NCBI GenBank assembly: GCA_016081115.2
Contig: CM071936.1
Location: 87,535,943 to 87,599,942, forward strand
Direction: 5' to 3'
DNA from: Rehmannia glutinosa
Taxonomy: Eukaryota > Streptophyta > Magnoliopsida > Lamiales > Orobanchaceae
DNA: 64,000 bases
The notes below the pieces were generated by a model. It was not told the DNA's origin, did no database searches, and was given only the letters and a program-made list of their open reading frames with translations. The first letter of the stretch is position 1; every line of letters starts with the position of its first letter. A program made the position numbers and the translations under genes. Below are positions 21,601 through 35,010 of the stretch, piece by piece.

Positions 21601-22925
21601 GCAAGAAATATAATAAACAAATAATAAATAATGATCGTCTAGATAATAGACATGTCTTTAAAAATGTCCACGTAATTTTTACTATCACAATTTGCATAAA
21701 TTCACGGTACATATGAGTTCACAATATCATACTCAATCAAATCACGGTACATATATATGAGTTCACGATATAAATTCACAGTACATATGATTTCACGATA
21801 TAAATTCACTTCACGAAATCTACTTCACGGTAATCTATAATTTCATGGTACTATATAATTTCACGGTATTGCAAGACTTCACGACATTATATGTCTTCAC
21901 GGTATTATATGCCTTCACGGTATAATGTATTAAACTGTGAACATATATATTGTGAATATATACCATTAACCTATATCGTGAACTTCTGTAAAAATATCCA
22001 CAACATCAAACTAACTGTGAACCATATACCATACCGTGAACTGAACCAGTTCTTTGATATCTATATCGTGATGTTATATTTCAAGTCATATAGTGAGTAT
22101 TTTCATACAATAATTACCAAAAAATCATAAAAACGATATTAAACTCGAACACTTACACCAAATAAGAATACTAAAAATTTATTACGAAATAAAAATAAGC
22201 ATATAATATCTAAAACTTTGAAGCACGATAATACAAGTCCACATATAAGTATATAACATGCATACCTCTCAATTTTTGGGCATAAGCAGAGGAGATGTGA
22301 GGAGGGCAAAGAAAAAAAATGATATGAAAATGTGATAGTTACACACCAAATGTGAATATGCCACTTGAATATTATTGGTTGGACAATAAATTCTCCCATA
22401 ATGAGAGTAGATATGGACAATTAATTCCCCAGTTGAAGGCAGCAACCAACAACCTTATTTCTGTCATTTTGTTTTTTTTTTTTTTTTTTTTAAGGGAGTA
22501 GAAGTGTATTGTGTGTTAAAGAGAGAGGATTGGGTTAAACCATGGGATTGGGTTAAAATAATGGTAAAATTGTAAAAACACACTCTTTTTGTGTAGAAAA
22601 GAGTTTGTTATGAAAAAGTGATAAAAAAGAGTTTTTTTATATCCCACTGGTGTATATTGAGCAATTAGCACTTATATATATTATATAAAGTTTATATTGT
22701 GTGTGTGTATATATATATATATATAGAAATTGGTTCAAATGAGACCACATTCCTTCCGTGAGACAGAATGGACTAATCCTATCCATTCTTTTTTTGTTTT
22801 TAATGCTTGTGATTTTTATGATATTTTGGATTTTTTCTCATTTATTTTAATTCATTAAGGGTAGAATTGTACTTTTTATAATCCAGCAGTTTTTTGGATC
22901 ATTTGACTTTTTGAAACCATTTTTT
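21601..22925. repeat. AT-rich flank with degenerate TTCACGGTA array
   Basis: From about 21700 to 21935 the word TTCACGGTA (and variants TTCACGATA, TTCACAGTA) recurs every 10-25 bases, sometimes spaced by TATATG. A poly-T run lies near 22470-22495 and a GT/AT microsatellite at about 22697-22727. No gene is seen. The last 200 bases flank the chromovirus insertion; the same sequence context resumes at 46435. Confidence 0.6.
22921..22925. repeat. Target site duplication of the chromovirus (left)
   Basis: TTTTT precedes the LTR start TGTGACGCC at 22926. The same five bases follow the other LTR at 46430-46434. The sequence is low complexity, so it supports but does not prove the duplication. Confidence 0.6.
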
Positions 22926-25570
22926 TGTGACGCCGACCCCTATTGCTACTATTATAAAGTAATAAATAGCACAACTCGACCACAAAGTCTTTTTAAAACG
23001 AGTAAATTTTTTTTTCTTTTCCTGTGTTTAAATTTTAATAACAGACGATCAACGAAACAAACCCTGTACACTAAACAGAGATTTTTAGAGGCAAAAGGCC
23101 AGTCAACCCTATTTGTACGTAAACACGATGACTAGATATACAAACCCAAAACTCAAACCAGCACGCTATTTAGATACTTTACAATACGTTTAAAAAAGAT
23201 AAACAATACGAGTTCCTTCATAAACACAATGAAGCAAAATCAACATGAACCCAAAAAACAAGTCCGACAGTCGTCATCCATATCCATGATCCTCAAAACC
23301 CGTAAGCTCCAAAGATTGCTTGATAAGCTAACAGGATCGGTATTGTCATGCTCACTTGCAATGCATGAACTACATGAGCTAAAGCTCAGCAAGTAAAAAT
23401 CATGCATGTCCAAAGAATAGTGATGCTTTTCCAACATGTAATGCTCGCTTGTAAAATCCTTGGATCAAAACACTTTTCTCAAATCATTTTCTTTCATTTG
23501 GGCCCCGACCCAACTACTAAGACCGGAAAAGAGCTCGCACACAAAGAATAATCAAATGGCCAATAATATCAGTATGAATCTACGTGTGGACCATCCTCCC
23601 GCGGCCCAGCCAAGGGTCCCCTACTTGCGTCCCTTGTGTCCGCCAAGAAGTATCCCACCCCGCAGGGTCATACATAGGTACTCACAAATGGACCATCCTC
23701 TTGTGACCCACCGAGAGCCCATCTCCCATCTAGCTCTGTGTTCACCAGGAAGTATCCCACTTGCTATACCTAAATATATATCATAAGCACGCCCAAGCGT
23801 GCCTCTCTGCACTAGCGTTGGTCAAGAAATATCTATTTTCATCCCGAAAATATTTTTGTGCATGCGAACATTCTCTTGTAATATGCATGCACATGCAAAT
23901 GCTGTGAATGGCATGTTCAATGGCTCACCAAGCACCATATTGCAACATCATACAAGCCAATTATGCAGATATAATATCCACGTATATTCCACAAGATACC
24001 ACAGTCACATATAATACAATCAATTCAAACAATACTATGTTCATGCATTACAGTTGCAGATGGATTTTTACTTACCTTTCACCTTGGGATATCTATTGAA
24101 AATTAGTTAAATGTCTCTTCTCCCTAACCTTAGGTATAAGATAACCTGTAACAATGCAAGATATGAATATCTCTTTAATCATCAATTTTACTGTATCGAA
24201 ATGTCATAAATTCCCTTAAGTCTTTAAATATTAACAAAGTGATAGAGCCTAGTCAAATCCCCCAGGCATCTTGATTTCTCATCTTTAAAATGCCCACTTC
24301 AATGATATATTATTATAACTCTTGTATTGATACCTAGATATTACACATCATTCAAACTATACTTCTATTAAGATTAATACGGTTCTTAATGTAAGTAAGA
24401 GCATGTCTTAATTCTAATATCTAATTGAAACACGAAAACTATAATACATATATAAATTTTACTGTATAATCTAAAGTAGCAAGAAGAATTAAAATCAATT
24501 AACAAATTAATCGAGAACCTGGATTTTTTTTTTCCACAGATGTCGGCATAAAATCAAACACTAGATTCATATAACAGTAATAGCTAGAATCATAATTCGA
24601 TTAGTTTAAAACTAACCATTAACATCCTAATTAGCTAACCGTTCATTTAATTTATACAGCCTGATCAAGCCCTCTTAATTCTAAATCATAAATAGAAATA
24701 GACAATTAAAACAATAAAGAAGAGTTACCTGATATACTAGTTAAAATTCATGGAATAATCACCCATTTGAATCACACAAAACCGTCCTTTTATTTTATTT
24801 TTTCCGGTATGCACGCGTTGTTAGCTCTCTGTCTCTATTGCCTTCCTTAGCTCGTGGGTTTTCTCTCTGCTGAGTGTGTGCTATGTTGTGTGATTTTTCA
24901 AAAGTCAAGTTATATTTATCAACCTATTGATTAGTCTAAGGCGGTGGAAGTGTTTGATATACTTTAATATATTTATTACATGAGTGATTCTAAGTTATAA
25001 GTGAATTAACTTAGATGCATATATATATAGTATATATATATATATTCATTACCTATATGTCAGCCTATAAGTTATATGGGTGTTTGAACTTACTAACATA
25101 TACATATATATAATGGTTCGTACATATAAAAAAAATATCCTCTATTTCTTATACTCACTTACATATATTAGTTATATTTAATAATATATAAATATTAGTT
25201 TTGTTTTGTTACATATTTAAGTTAGACTTAATATCTCACTCTATTTCATGTATCATATTAATTAATTAATTAATTAATTTTTGTTCGCATTGTAGGTATC
25301 CCGATACACACATTGTTGCCAGCTTTCACCCTTAATTTACCACGTGTAATCTTATAACTCTTTGAATAGCTACCACGTGTAACTTAATAGATAGCTTCTA
25401 GTAGTCCGACAACTAAATATCATATAAGGGTTCTAAAATTGGTGAAATTTATCATGCCATATAAAATGATATAAATGATGAAAACACCAATGCCATGTAA
25501 GCAACAATAAACAACATATAATGCATGAACTATATTGGCCTAGTGAGTAGTGAGAGGCTCGGGTATTACA
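22926..25570 (-). mobile_element. Chromovirus 3' LTR
   Basis: A 2645-bp LTR, plus-strand ends TGTGACGCC and GGTATTACA. It matches 43850-46429 nearly base for base, especially in the AT-rich part 24200-25570. It has 66 extra bases near 23062-23127 that the partner lacks. No coding sequence is seen. A TTAA microsatellite lies at about 25257-25280. Confidence 0.95.
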
Positions 25571-25584
25571 TCCTCCCCTCCTTA
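25571..25584 (-). other. Polypurine tract of the chromovirus
   Basis: On the minus strand AAGGAGGGGAGGA sits directly before the LTR start TGTAATACCCG. This is the typical junction of Tekay/Del elements. Confidence 0.85.
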
Positions 25585-25611
25585 TAGAAAATTTCGTCCT
25601 CGAAATTTTAC

Positions 25612-25811
25612 TTACCGAAATAGATCAGGGTACTTAGCTCTCATCTCGTCTTCTCTTTCCCATGTAGCTTCATCTACAAATTGATTTGTCCAGAGTACTT
25701 TAACTAATGGTATTTTCTTATTCCTGAGTTTCTTTACTTCGCGTAACAATATCTCTACGGGTATCTCTTCATAGCTCAAATCAGTTTTTAATTCTACCGG
25801 TTCGTGTTTCT
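25612..25811 (-). pseudogene. Chromodomain at the end of the chromovirus integrase
   Basis: The minus strand reads IHDVKKHEPVELKTDLSYEE, IPVEILLREVKKLRNKKIPL, VKVLWTNQFVDEATWERED and EMRAKYPDLFR with a stop at 25612. The pattern 'LRxKxIPLVKVLWxNxxxxEATWEREdxMRxxYP' is the chromodomain of Tekay-type integrases. In this family it directs insertion towards particular chromatin. The domain itself is unbroken, but a small deletion at about 25811 puts it out of frame with the integrase upstream. Confidence 0.85.
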
Positions 25812-27627
25812 TTACGTCATGTATTTAGACATTGATGCTGGTAGGTCAAGTCTATAAGCCACATCACTAATTTTCTCAGTAATACGGAACGGGCCAATGT
25901 ATCTAGGACTGAGCTTTCCCTTCTTTCCAAATCGCATTACCCCTTTCATTGATGCCACCTTAAGGAACACTCGATCTCCTATAGAAAATTCTAACATTCT
26001 TCTTCTTTGATCTGAGTAGCTTTTCTGTCGGCTTTGAGCAGTTCCCATCCTCTGTCGAATTTGTGTCACAGCCTCTGTCATTTCTCAAACTATGTCCGGG
26101 CCTAAAAGATTTCTTTTACCAACATCGTCCCAGTGAACCGGCGATCTACATTTTCTACCATACAATGCTTCATAGGGTGCCATCCCGATTGTTGCTTGAT
26201 AGCTGTTGTTATACGAGAATTCTATCAAAGGTAGATGCTTGCTCCATTGTCCTTGAAAATCTAAAACACATGCTCGAAGCATATCTTCTAAAGTTTGTAT
26301 GGTTCGTTCTGATTGTCCGTCGGTCTGAGGGTGATAAGCAGTACTGAATGCCAATCGTGTTCCTAGTGCCTTCTATAGACTCCTCCAAAAAGTAGATAAG
26401 AATCTAGAGTTCCTATCTGAAACAATAGATAGTGGTACACCGTGAAGTCTAACCACTTCCTGTATATAAAGTTGTGCGTATCGATCCATGGAATAAGTAG
26501 AACAAATGGGAATGAAATGAGCAGATTTTGTTAATCTATCTATGATTACCCAAATAGCATCGTTTCCCTTAACTGTTTTGGGCAAACTAGTCACAAAATC
26601 CATGGTGATTCTTTCCCATTTCCATTCTGGAATAGGTAGAGGTTGCAATGTTCCAGCTGGCCTTTTGTGTTCTGCTTTTATTTGTTGACAGGTTAAACAT
26701 TGTTCCACGTATTGCGCGATATCTCTTTTCATGCCTGGCCACCAGTAATGCATTTTCAAATCTCTGTACATTTTAGTAGCTCCCGGATGTACAGAATATG
26801 GCGTTGAATGCGCTTCAGCTAGAACATTCTCTCGGAGATTGTCCCTGTTGGGTACGTATAATCGTTCTTTAAATCGTAGTACTCCACTCTCAGATATTTT
26901 GAAGTCAGAAGGCGCTCCCGAGGCAATATCATTCTTCACTTTAGCATAGTAACCATCACCTTGTTGTTCCTGTTGAATTCGATCAAGTAGCGTCGGTCGG
27001 AGTGTTAATGCTGCTAATTTAGCTTCAACTGACCCTAATGATACAACCTCTATGTTCATTTTCTGAAGATCCATTAACTCTGGTTTCCGAATGTGAATCG
27101 CAATTGTATTGTTTTGTGTTGATTTTCGACTAAACGCATCTGCTACGACATTGGCTTCACCAGGATGATAGTTGATCACACAATCATAATCCTTCACTAA
27201 TTCCAACCATCGACGTTGTCGCATATTTAGTTCTTTTTTTGTGAAAAAGTACTTTAAACTCTTGTGATCTGTATAGATCTCACATCGTTCCCCGTATAGG
27301 TAATGCCTCCATATTTTAAGCGTAAATACCACTGCAGCAAGCTCTAAATCATGCGTTGGGTAGTTCTTTTCATAGTCCTTCAATTGTCTAGACGCATACG
27401 CAATCACCTTACCATTTTGCATCAATACGCATCCTAGGCCATTCTTCGACGCACATCAGAACTACAAAACCACCAAGATTGCACGATGGAATTGATAGAA
27501 TAGGTGCCGAAGTCAATCTCTTTTTAAGTTCTTGAAAACTTCGTTCGCTTGCCTCTGTCCATTTAAATGCGACACTTTTTCTGGTCAATTGCGTTAAAGG
27601 CGAAGCAATCTTGGAGAATCCTTCCAC
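25812..27627 (-). pseudogene. pol: Chromovirus RNase H and integrase, frameshifted
   Basis: Segment 27409-27627 carries the end of RT and the tether into RNase H (FSKIASPLTQLTRKSVAFKW). After a frame change the long frame 26373-27425 gives RNase H (YASRQLKDYEKNYPTHDLEL, EIYTDHKSLKYFFTKKELN, GEANVVADAFSRK), the integrase zinc finger (HPGATKMYRDLK with CLTCQQIKAEH) and the catalytic core opening (ITMDFVTSLPKT). The second core Asp lies in SIVSDRNSRF, where most relatives have SDRDxRF. A frameshift near 26370 leads to FSTAYHPQTDGQSERTIQTL (catalytic Glu in SER) and then to the C-terminal domain KLSPRYIGPFRITEKISDVA, ending at 25812. Lineage markers (YIGPF, following chromodomain) support Tekay. 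Confidence 0.93.
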
Positions 27628-27639
27628 AAATCGACGATA

Positions 27640-27841
27640 ATAGCTAAACTAAACCCTTAAAAACTACGTCTTCAAGGATTTATAGGTTGTGGCTAATTAT
27701 TGATAGCTTCTACTTTACTTGGATCAACTAAGATTCCTGCTCCGAACACAACATGTCCTAAGAATACTACTCGATCCAACCAAAATTCACATTTCTTGAA
27801 TTTAGCATATAATTGTTTCGCTTTTAGAACCTCTAGTACAC
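27640..27841 (-). pseudogene. pol: Chromovirus reverse transcriptase, C-terminal half
   Basis: The minus strand reads VLEVLKAKQLYAKFKKCEFW followed by LDRVVFLGHVVFGAGI, the end of the RT palm/thumb. It joins in frame with the N-terminal half at 41923-42413 once the nested copia element and one TACAC are removed. Beyond GIL VDPSKVEAI there are stops. Confidence 0.9.
27837..27841. repeat. Target site duplication of the nested copia element (left)
   Basis: TACAC directly before the LTR end TGTAGG; repeated exactly at 41918-41922 on the other side. Confidence 0.9.
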
Positions 27842-29413
27842 TGTAGGTCCCAAGGGGTGTAAGTGTAAGGTTTAGAAGGGGGTTGAATAAACCTTACCAA
27901 ATTTTCGATTTAGTCCTTTTAAATATACGAGTTGATACTACACGGTTTGTGTCCTTGATGGGATGTCAATTTAGTCAATCAAGAGAGTTAGTCTCTCAAT
28001 GGACTCAATCGAGCCGTTGATGGAATAACTCATTTGTTGGCTCTAAATTAACTCAATGTGGTTTTGTTTTCCATTGGAAGACTTAACACCCTTAAGTTTG
28101 ATTAAACAAGAATTTAGTGCTTGGTTTAGTACTTAAATTATCAAGTGGATAGCAAATTTATCGCCAGATATAAACGATTAAGATGCAGGAATTAAAGTCT
28201 TTGAAATGTAAATGACACAATGAAATTTTTATAGAGGTTCAAGATGGGGTAATTCTTCTACTCCTCTCTTCTCCTCCAACTCATGGAGGAATCCACTAGG
28301 TAATGATCGATATACAAAGTGGTAAGCAGTCCAGGATACAAGTCTTGATCACACGGTGACTTGACTTGATCCTTTAGGACTCGATCCGAGACGCTTGATC
28401 ACTCGGTGGCTTCTCGACGACTCGGCCTTCTTCACAGGGCATTGCCTTGCTTACTACTACTGACTCACTTGCTCAAGCTCTTTGGATTTGATCACGAAGC
28501 CCTCCAAAAGCTTAAGACTTGGTTCGATCTTGAACCTTCCCGCAATCCTTCGTGGAATGTAGACCCCTTGATTTTTCAAGATTTTCCTCTTCAACCTGAT
28601 TGAAGTTATCTTTCCTTCACAAGTGAGTGTTGGATTGATGTTCTTCGTAGTGTAGGCTTGAGGATTGAGAATGTTTGATTTTCTAATAATTGCTTGAACG
28701 TTTTAGTTGTGTCCGTGACATGTGTCGCTTGTCACTTGTGTCACACATTCTCAAACAAACTCCTCGGCCTTTTATAGTGATCTTTCAAAAATTTGCTGTT
28801 GAAGAGATAGGCTTATTTTTGAAAGTCACTTGCGTCGTTGGCTTGTCTTGTTGCGATCCTTGGAATTGCCATTTCCTCGTATGAATTGTTCTTTCACCTT
28901 TTCGAGTTCGACACGGTGTAGTGCTTCCCATTGGTTCATTCCTTTTGCACGCTTCCTCGGGATCGAGCACTCCGAGAAAGGTGGTATGGAGATATTACTT
29001 GTTTAAGTAAATCTCTTGATTTCGGCAACGGATCTTTTACGATTATCTCGACTTGACCGCATTTCCTTGCTTTCCCAGGTGACTTGGAGTCACTTCCAAT
29101 CATTGGATGACTCTTGTCACTTCAACTTGAGACTTGGCTTTTCTCGAGTTGACTCGGACCGATACTCCACTCACCGCATCTCGATGCTTCTTGAAGAGAG
29201 TTCCCGTCTACTCTTCCTTGCCATACTCATTGTCTCAATGCGGAGTCTTCCTTCTAGTCTTGATTTGTCTTCTTGCATGTTAGGTCGTAGTCGACTTAAC
29301 TCGGGTTGGACTCTAATTTTTACAATGCATTTTACAACAAGAATGGGGTGCCAACTTCCTATTCTAAGTTTTACATGGCATTCATCAAAATCTAAACAAT
29401 AAATTTCCTAACA
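27842..29413 (-). mobile_element. Nested copia 3' LTR
   Basis: A 1572-bp LTR matching 40357-41917. The two differ by many one- to four-base indels, for example TATACGAGTTG against TATACTGAGTTG and CAAGAGAGTTAG against CAAGAGTTAG, rather than mainly by substitutions. Confidence 0.93.
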
Positions 29414-29427
29414 ATTTCCCCCTTTTT
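29414..29427 (-). other. Polypurine tract of the nested copia element
   Basis: The minus strand reads AAAAAGGGGGAAAT directly before the LTR start TGTTAGGAAA. Confidence 0.85.
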
Positions 29428-29899
29428 GATGATGCCAAAACTTAAACCATTCAAAAATGCAAATAGCAAAGATACATACAGATAGTGTATTGACATAGAA
29501 TGTATGCGCAGAATCAATCCTTTTATTGATCATAACATTCTTGTTCTTTTACACAATTTACAAGGTATATCGAGCACATATTTGTCTACAAAAAATAAAG
29601 AATTTATAGCTTTATTACAGAAGACTTACATTGTATGTATTTACATAATAAAATACACGAAGGGGTGGACAACAACACTTCATCTCCTTCGTTGTCTCCT
29701 TCTTTCATCTTGTTCAACATCTTCTTCTCTTTTTCTCATCGTCACCGCTTTCTTTTTCTTTTCATATGCCTTCCTCGGGCCTTTCATCTCTTCTTATTCT
29801 TTCTCCGTCTTTCCTCCCATAGCCGAGTTTGTCTCTTGTTTTTTCTTCTATTCTTTTTGCATACTCGGCGTTACTTTTAGCCACTTGCAAATTTGCTAC

Positions 29900-32800
29900 T
29901 TGGTCAAGCCCAGCCCAAAGAGATCCCTCATTTCTTTCCCGGATCTACGTATTCAATATTTTTGGGCAGAGGCCCAGGTCCGAAACCTCTTCCTCCACCA
30001 CTACTTTTTCCTCTACCTCGGGCGTGTATTTGCGGGGTCTTCTTCTTTCCGGTGAGTGACCAGCAGAGCGATGCTTGGTAGTCTGCTCACTGTCGCCTTC
30101 TTCACATAACGTGAGACCCTTTTCCCAAAGACAAGTCCCAAGCTTGAGCCATAGACATTTTTGCAAAGTATCCTTCGGGATGCGGCGTTTTAAATTCATC
30201 AATCGATCGTGGCTCTGTCCGACATCCGAAATGGCATAAGTGTCTCTCGCTTCTCTGGAATGCCTCCATGTTCTTTCAAGATGTTCATAACTAGGGCATC
30301 CATTCTTCCTTCCACTTCCTTCATCCCCGCTTCAATTGTTTTCTCTTTTCGGCCATAGATATAGCAGAGTGTTGGAGTGGCAGAGTCACTGAGGGAGTTT
30401 GTTGTTGATAATGTCACTGTGAGGACCTGTTGGGGTTTGTGCAATCATCAAGGTCACATCCGTCGATCCTTCCCCTCAACAAGCTTTCCTTTCTTTTGTT
30501 TGAACACTTCCTCATCTCGACTTTCCTTCGCATTTGCTTTCCGCCTCGCGCTTTTTAGGTATTCCTCTTCCCCTTTTTGGCATCATCAAAGGAGAGAGGA
30601 ACGCCCGAAACAGACTTGCAAGCGAGGAAGTCGAACTGGCGATAGTTGAGTTTTGTCTTGAGTCTGCTGCAGAGTACGCGATCACGAAATTCGGATCGAG
30701 TAGCGTTGGACTCTCACTTGAAATCGCTTCATCTCGGCCATGAGAGAAGGCTGAATTTTGTATTCATGGTTTCTTCCAAACGTCATTTGTAGATCACTCT
30801 TGTTTTGCTCACGCGGCGACTTAATCTCGGCAATGTGAGCTTCATGCATGTGCTCAATATGTTCTCTCGCCTTCGTTTTTGCATCAAGCATTTTCGGCTC
30901 TCCATACCCCAGAAACTTGTTGAACAATGTCCCAAGTATCTAACTTGTTCCACACGCATTGTTTCTTCTTTGTTGCCACCATTCCCCGATCCGATTGTTA
31001 TGCCTCTTAAATCGCAGTGAGATTGGCATCTCTGTTGTCGGGCCGCATGTCCATAGAGGCCTCGATGCCTCTCCATCCGTTCAATCTCGGCCGAATAATG
31101 CCTTGAACACTTTCGCGGACTTGGTGATTCTTAGTTCGGTGATGGCCATGCGGCGTCAAAATCATAATTTGGAACAATGGTGCCGATGGGAAAACGGGAG
31201 CTGGTCGTGGTAGCGTCGGCGTTCGTTCTCGACTCTTCATGGAGGTCGGGTACCTCCAGGGAAAAAGGAAAAGATTCTATAAAGGATTCATCACCGCCAA
31301 CCGGGATTTGTTCGATGATGAGCGGTGCGCGTGAAGTTCTTTTAGGAATCGACCTGCAGCCTTGAGGAGCCCGCGCGGTGGACTCGGTTGTTGGGAGGGT
31401 CTCTGTTGTGAAGTGGACCCGACTTTGCCGAGCCTCATTTGTCTCTCAACAAAACCGTTGGTCTCAACCGATTTCTCCAATTGAGTAGATCGGGTCCTCG
31501 GCCTTATCGAAGTGTCATCGGACGATGATGAGATTTCCATTGGTGGCTCATCATCAAAATTAAAGGTTTGACGAATAGTCTTGGGATCGACTTGCTCGTG
31601 CTTGGAACATCCGCTTGAAGTTTTTGGATCCATCACGGGGGATGACTCGGCTTCTTCTTCGCTTCCGATCCCGGAAAAGTTACATCCGGATTATCCCGGG
31701 AATCATGAAGTGCGTTTATCTCCTTCTCGGATGGGTCGATGATAGCAGGAGGGATGTTCTCTACTTGCTTTCTTTACCCCGGAAGTCTCAACCTCCCGTG
31801 GCCTTCATTACCTCCACCTCCAGTCTCTCTTCGAGGCCTTGGTCCCCTTTCGTGTCACTGCCTTAGGGTCTTTCTGCGGTGGCATCCATTGGAGTCTCAA
31901 CCCCATGGATTGCACTTTCATCGCCCAGTGTTAACTCCTGTGGCTGTTCCTTCCTCGTGCCTCGCATCGCAGCCGTCATTAGCCTTCGAGTAGCGGTTGA
32001 CACCTCACCGAGACATCTCAATCGTCTCGAGCTTCGTTGATGGCAACTTGTTGTTCTTCTCGTGTTTGTATTTTTCTACTTCGCCTCCTTAATTCGTTGT
32101 GGAGTCATCTGCAAAGATCCTCCGACCTTGCTACTACGGTGGAGGAGTTTCCCCCTCGGCTAGCGCACCACCGAGTGACTTGGAATGGGGTCACTCGTCT
32201 CCAAGCTCCCTACTGTTTCGATTGAATGTTCAAATTAGTTAGGGCGGTGGTAAAACACCTTCAATAGGGGTTGGCTCGATTGGGGTCCCCACTATCCCGG
32301 TTTCATCGCCAAGTCCCTTATGCCTTCTTCCGAATGAGTTGGGAAGTGGTGGCGGCAAAGAACGATGGCGATTTGTCAACCACTCCCATTGGATCAATTT
32401 CACCGTGTTCGAGGACTCTCCTGGTCCCTCCATCGGTCTTTGCTCGTGAAGGATTCTCGATTCGTGCAATGCTTGCCGCATTTGCAACTCTTCTCGCGGC
32501 AAAGAAAGATTCTCCGGATCCTCATCACCGTCGAGAAGACATCAAGGAGAGGATGTGTGTGTTCCGGGTGCCGGAGATAGGCGGATGCGGCCTTCTCACG
32601 TGCCTCGCCTTCCTCTCGCTTGCTTTTCTTTCTCCTTGTCCTTGAAGATCCGCAAGATGTCTCAGGCAATTGTCTTCATCCAAATCTTTGGAGCACAGTG
32701 GTTAGTCCAAGGAAGTTTAACAGTTCCTCTTCTTCTTCTTCTTCTATAAACTCGGCCGTTGGAACTGTTCCTTGATTTACTCAACTTCCATTTCCTCCAC

Positions 32801-34169
32801 TCACGCAGACGATTTTGGATGTCGGGTAAGGTGGAGATAGGATCATCACATCACTATCCGCTTTATCGCCTCCTTCTTGTGTTTTGTGTGGACTACGGTG
32901 TGTCTTCCGGTTGCCTCTGCTGATCGCCTTGAACACAGACTTAGTCTGTTTCATCAATTACATCCGAGACTCTACTTCTCCGCCAGTCTCCGAGATCAAG
33001 CCCGGTGAGTGGCGACTCGAGTTGGTTTCTCCACTCGGAGTGCTTGATAATTCGTCTTCGTCTCCTAGTTTGTACCGAGGGATTTCCGGTTCGAGACGGT
33101 TTCTTCGAGTCCAGGGCGGCGGGGCCGGTCTTTGGTGTCTTTTTCTCGAGGAGCGGGCCATCTTGGCTTCTCGTTCTCCTCTTTTGACGATCGGAGAAGG
33201 TATTTGTGAGTCCTTCTCGATCCCGCTGCTGCGCAGGGCAGGAGACACGGCTGCAGGGGCGGTGGCTCTGCTGCAGGGCGCAGGAGCATGTTTGGCTTTC
33301 TTTTTTTGCAGGGGCAGCAGTTTTCTTAGCAACTCGCAGGGGCTTTCTTCTTGGGTGGAGAGGAAACATTTGTATCTTCAGTGGTGGTGATTCCCCCTCA
33401 CTCGTGTCGCCTCTCTTGGCATAGGCTCTCTTTCGTGCGCCTGAGAGGTTTGCTCTAAACATCCTCTTGTTAACATGGAATGCCTTCCCATGTCTAAGAG
33501 GGACTCCTTTACCTCCATCACCGGCCAATCACTAGGCCATATCCTAGGGATCCTCCAAATGTGCCATCTTCCTTGAAGGATTTGTTCCCTACGTTCTGGC
33601 AGAGTCTGCACAGAGATAAACTCGGCCCAGTTTATCTTCTTTTCTGCGATGATTGCGGCCATTACAATCGCTTTGCTTTTGTGGTTGGTCAAAGCTGCCA
33701 AATTTGATGTCAATACATTTGGCAACTATGTCCAACGACTTGTGATAATCCTCCTTCAAAGCAGCTTCTCTTGTTTTGTGTGTATACTATTTTATTAGCA
33801 TAGTCGGGCTTGGCTATTTTTTTCCAAGCACCGGCCAGGTTTACATCACTTCGTTAATCTCTCGATGCTCCTTCACGGTAGTGAGCAATGTTCACCAAAT
33901 CCTTGGCGAGATAGTCACCGCTTTCCGTGAACAGATGACTTTATTCCTTCATCGTGAATCTCAGCATTCACGTAGAATTGTGCGACCTCCTCCACATAGG
34001 TCATCGGATATTCTAACGTCAGAAATGATTTCAGCCCGGTCGTTTCCAATTTTTCAGCGATTTTCTTCACTAGGGTGTCGTCGGACTGTTTCACCATTCC
34101 GTCGAAATCCACAGTAGACCCGGTGTGGATTTGCTTTCCTAACTTGATAAAGTCATAAGTTGGTGCCAT
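29900..34169 (-). pseudogene. Copia 3' accessory ORF (putative plant transposon protein), broken
   Basis: The start is ATG at 34169 (MAPTYDFIKLGKQIHTGS), followed by VDFDGMVKQSDDTLVKKIAE, YVEEVAQFYVNAEIHDEG and VHGKRVTISPRIW, then stops. Downstream on the minus strand are NVLTSNLAALTNHKSKAIVM and IIAEKKINWAEFISVQTLPE. The pair 'v.qFYvNa...vhGkrv.is' and 'AxxxxxkxINWaEfI' matches the same domain order as the ORF at 7255-8583 (PF20167-like). The rest, to about 29900, is Ser/Arg/Lys-rich with no domain and many stops and frame changes. It occupies the position of the env-like ORF of SIRE elements. No signal peptide or clear transmembrane segment can be read. Open frames on the plus strand here are shadows. 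Confidence 0.6.
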
Positions 34170-35010
34170 TTTTCAGGATTTTATCGAAGAAAAACTTAGA
34201 GATTGATTTGAAGATAGATTGGGTTTCGAGAGAATTTTTGCCTTTGCTTTTGAGAGAAAGAAATGAACAGTTTTGATAGTGCGAGAGAGAAACGGATGGA
34301 AATGGTTTAAGTATGGTTTATGAAAGCGTGCGGGTGGTTTTTGAAATGTGATCGAAATCAACGGCTTAGATTTTGCACGCGTATTTAGCATTTAATGTCT
34401 CGTATTTAATGCGGCAACATTTATATCCAATCATAAGCTTGGTGTGCAGCTTTATGTCCGTACACATCATCATTATGCTGACGTATTCCTTAAAACATTC
34501 CCGCTTTGTCAAACGATTGCGTTTTTGTCACTTTGCTCATAAGTGACTCGAACACTTATCCCTTAGCCGATTTAACTCTACTTCTCACGATTCTCTTGAT
34601 GACTCAAAGCCTATCACCGACTCGGTGTAGTCAGTTTCTTCCCGTCTGGTGATTTTCGAAATGATTCTGTGTTCGACTCTTTTTCACCTCCTTTTTCTGT
34701 TCCATTTCTTTTCTTTGATTCTTCCGAGTGTCACTCGTTCAATTAACCCCAACTCATGTTTGAGTTCTTCAAATCTTGACTCACATAATGGTTTTGTGAA
34801 GATGTCACCAATTGTTTATCGGTTGAGATATATTCCAAGATGATGTCCTTCCTTTCAACATGATCTCTTATGAAGTGATATCCGACATCGATATGCTTTG
34901 TTCTTGAGTGCAACACATGATTTTGAGTAATGGCAATTGCACTGCACTTGTGTTATCACACATGATTGGAATTTCTTTTTCCTCAACTTCATAGTCTCTC
35001 ATTCTTTGTC

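Noticed and set aside
29500..33500. Long plus-strand open frames at 29.5-33.4 kb as host genes
   Set aside because: They run opposite to the copia element, have no splice or family signal, and arise from the skewed composition of the minus-strand accessory ORF.
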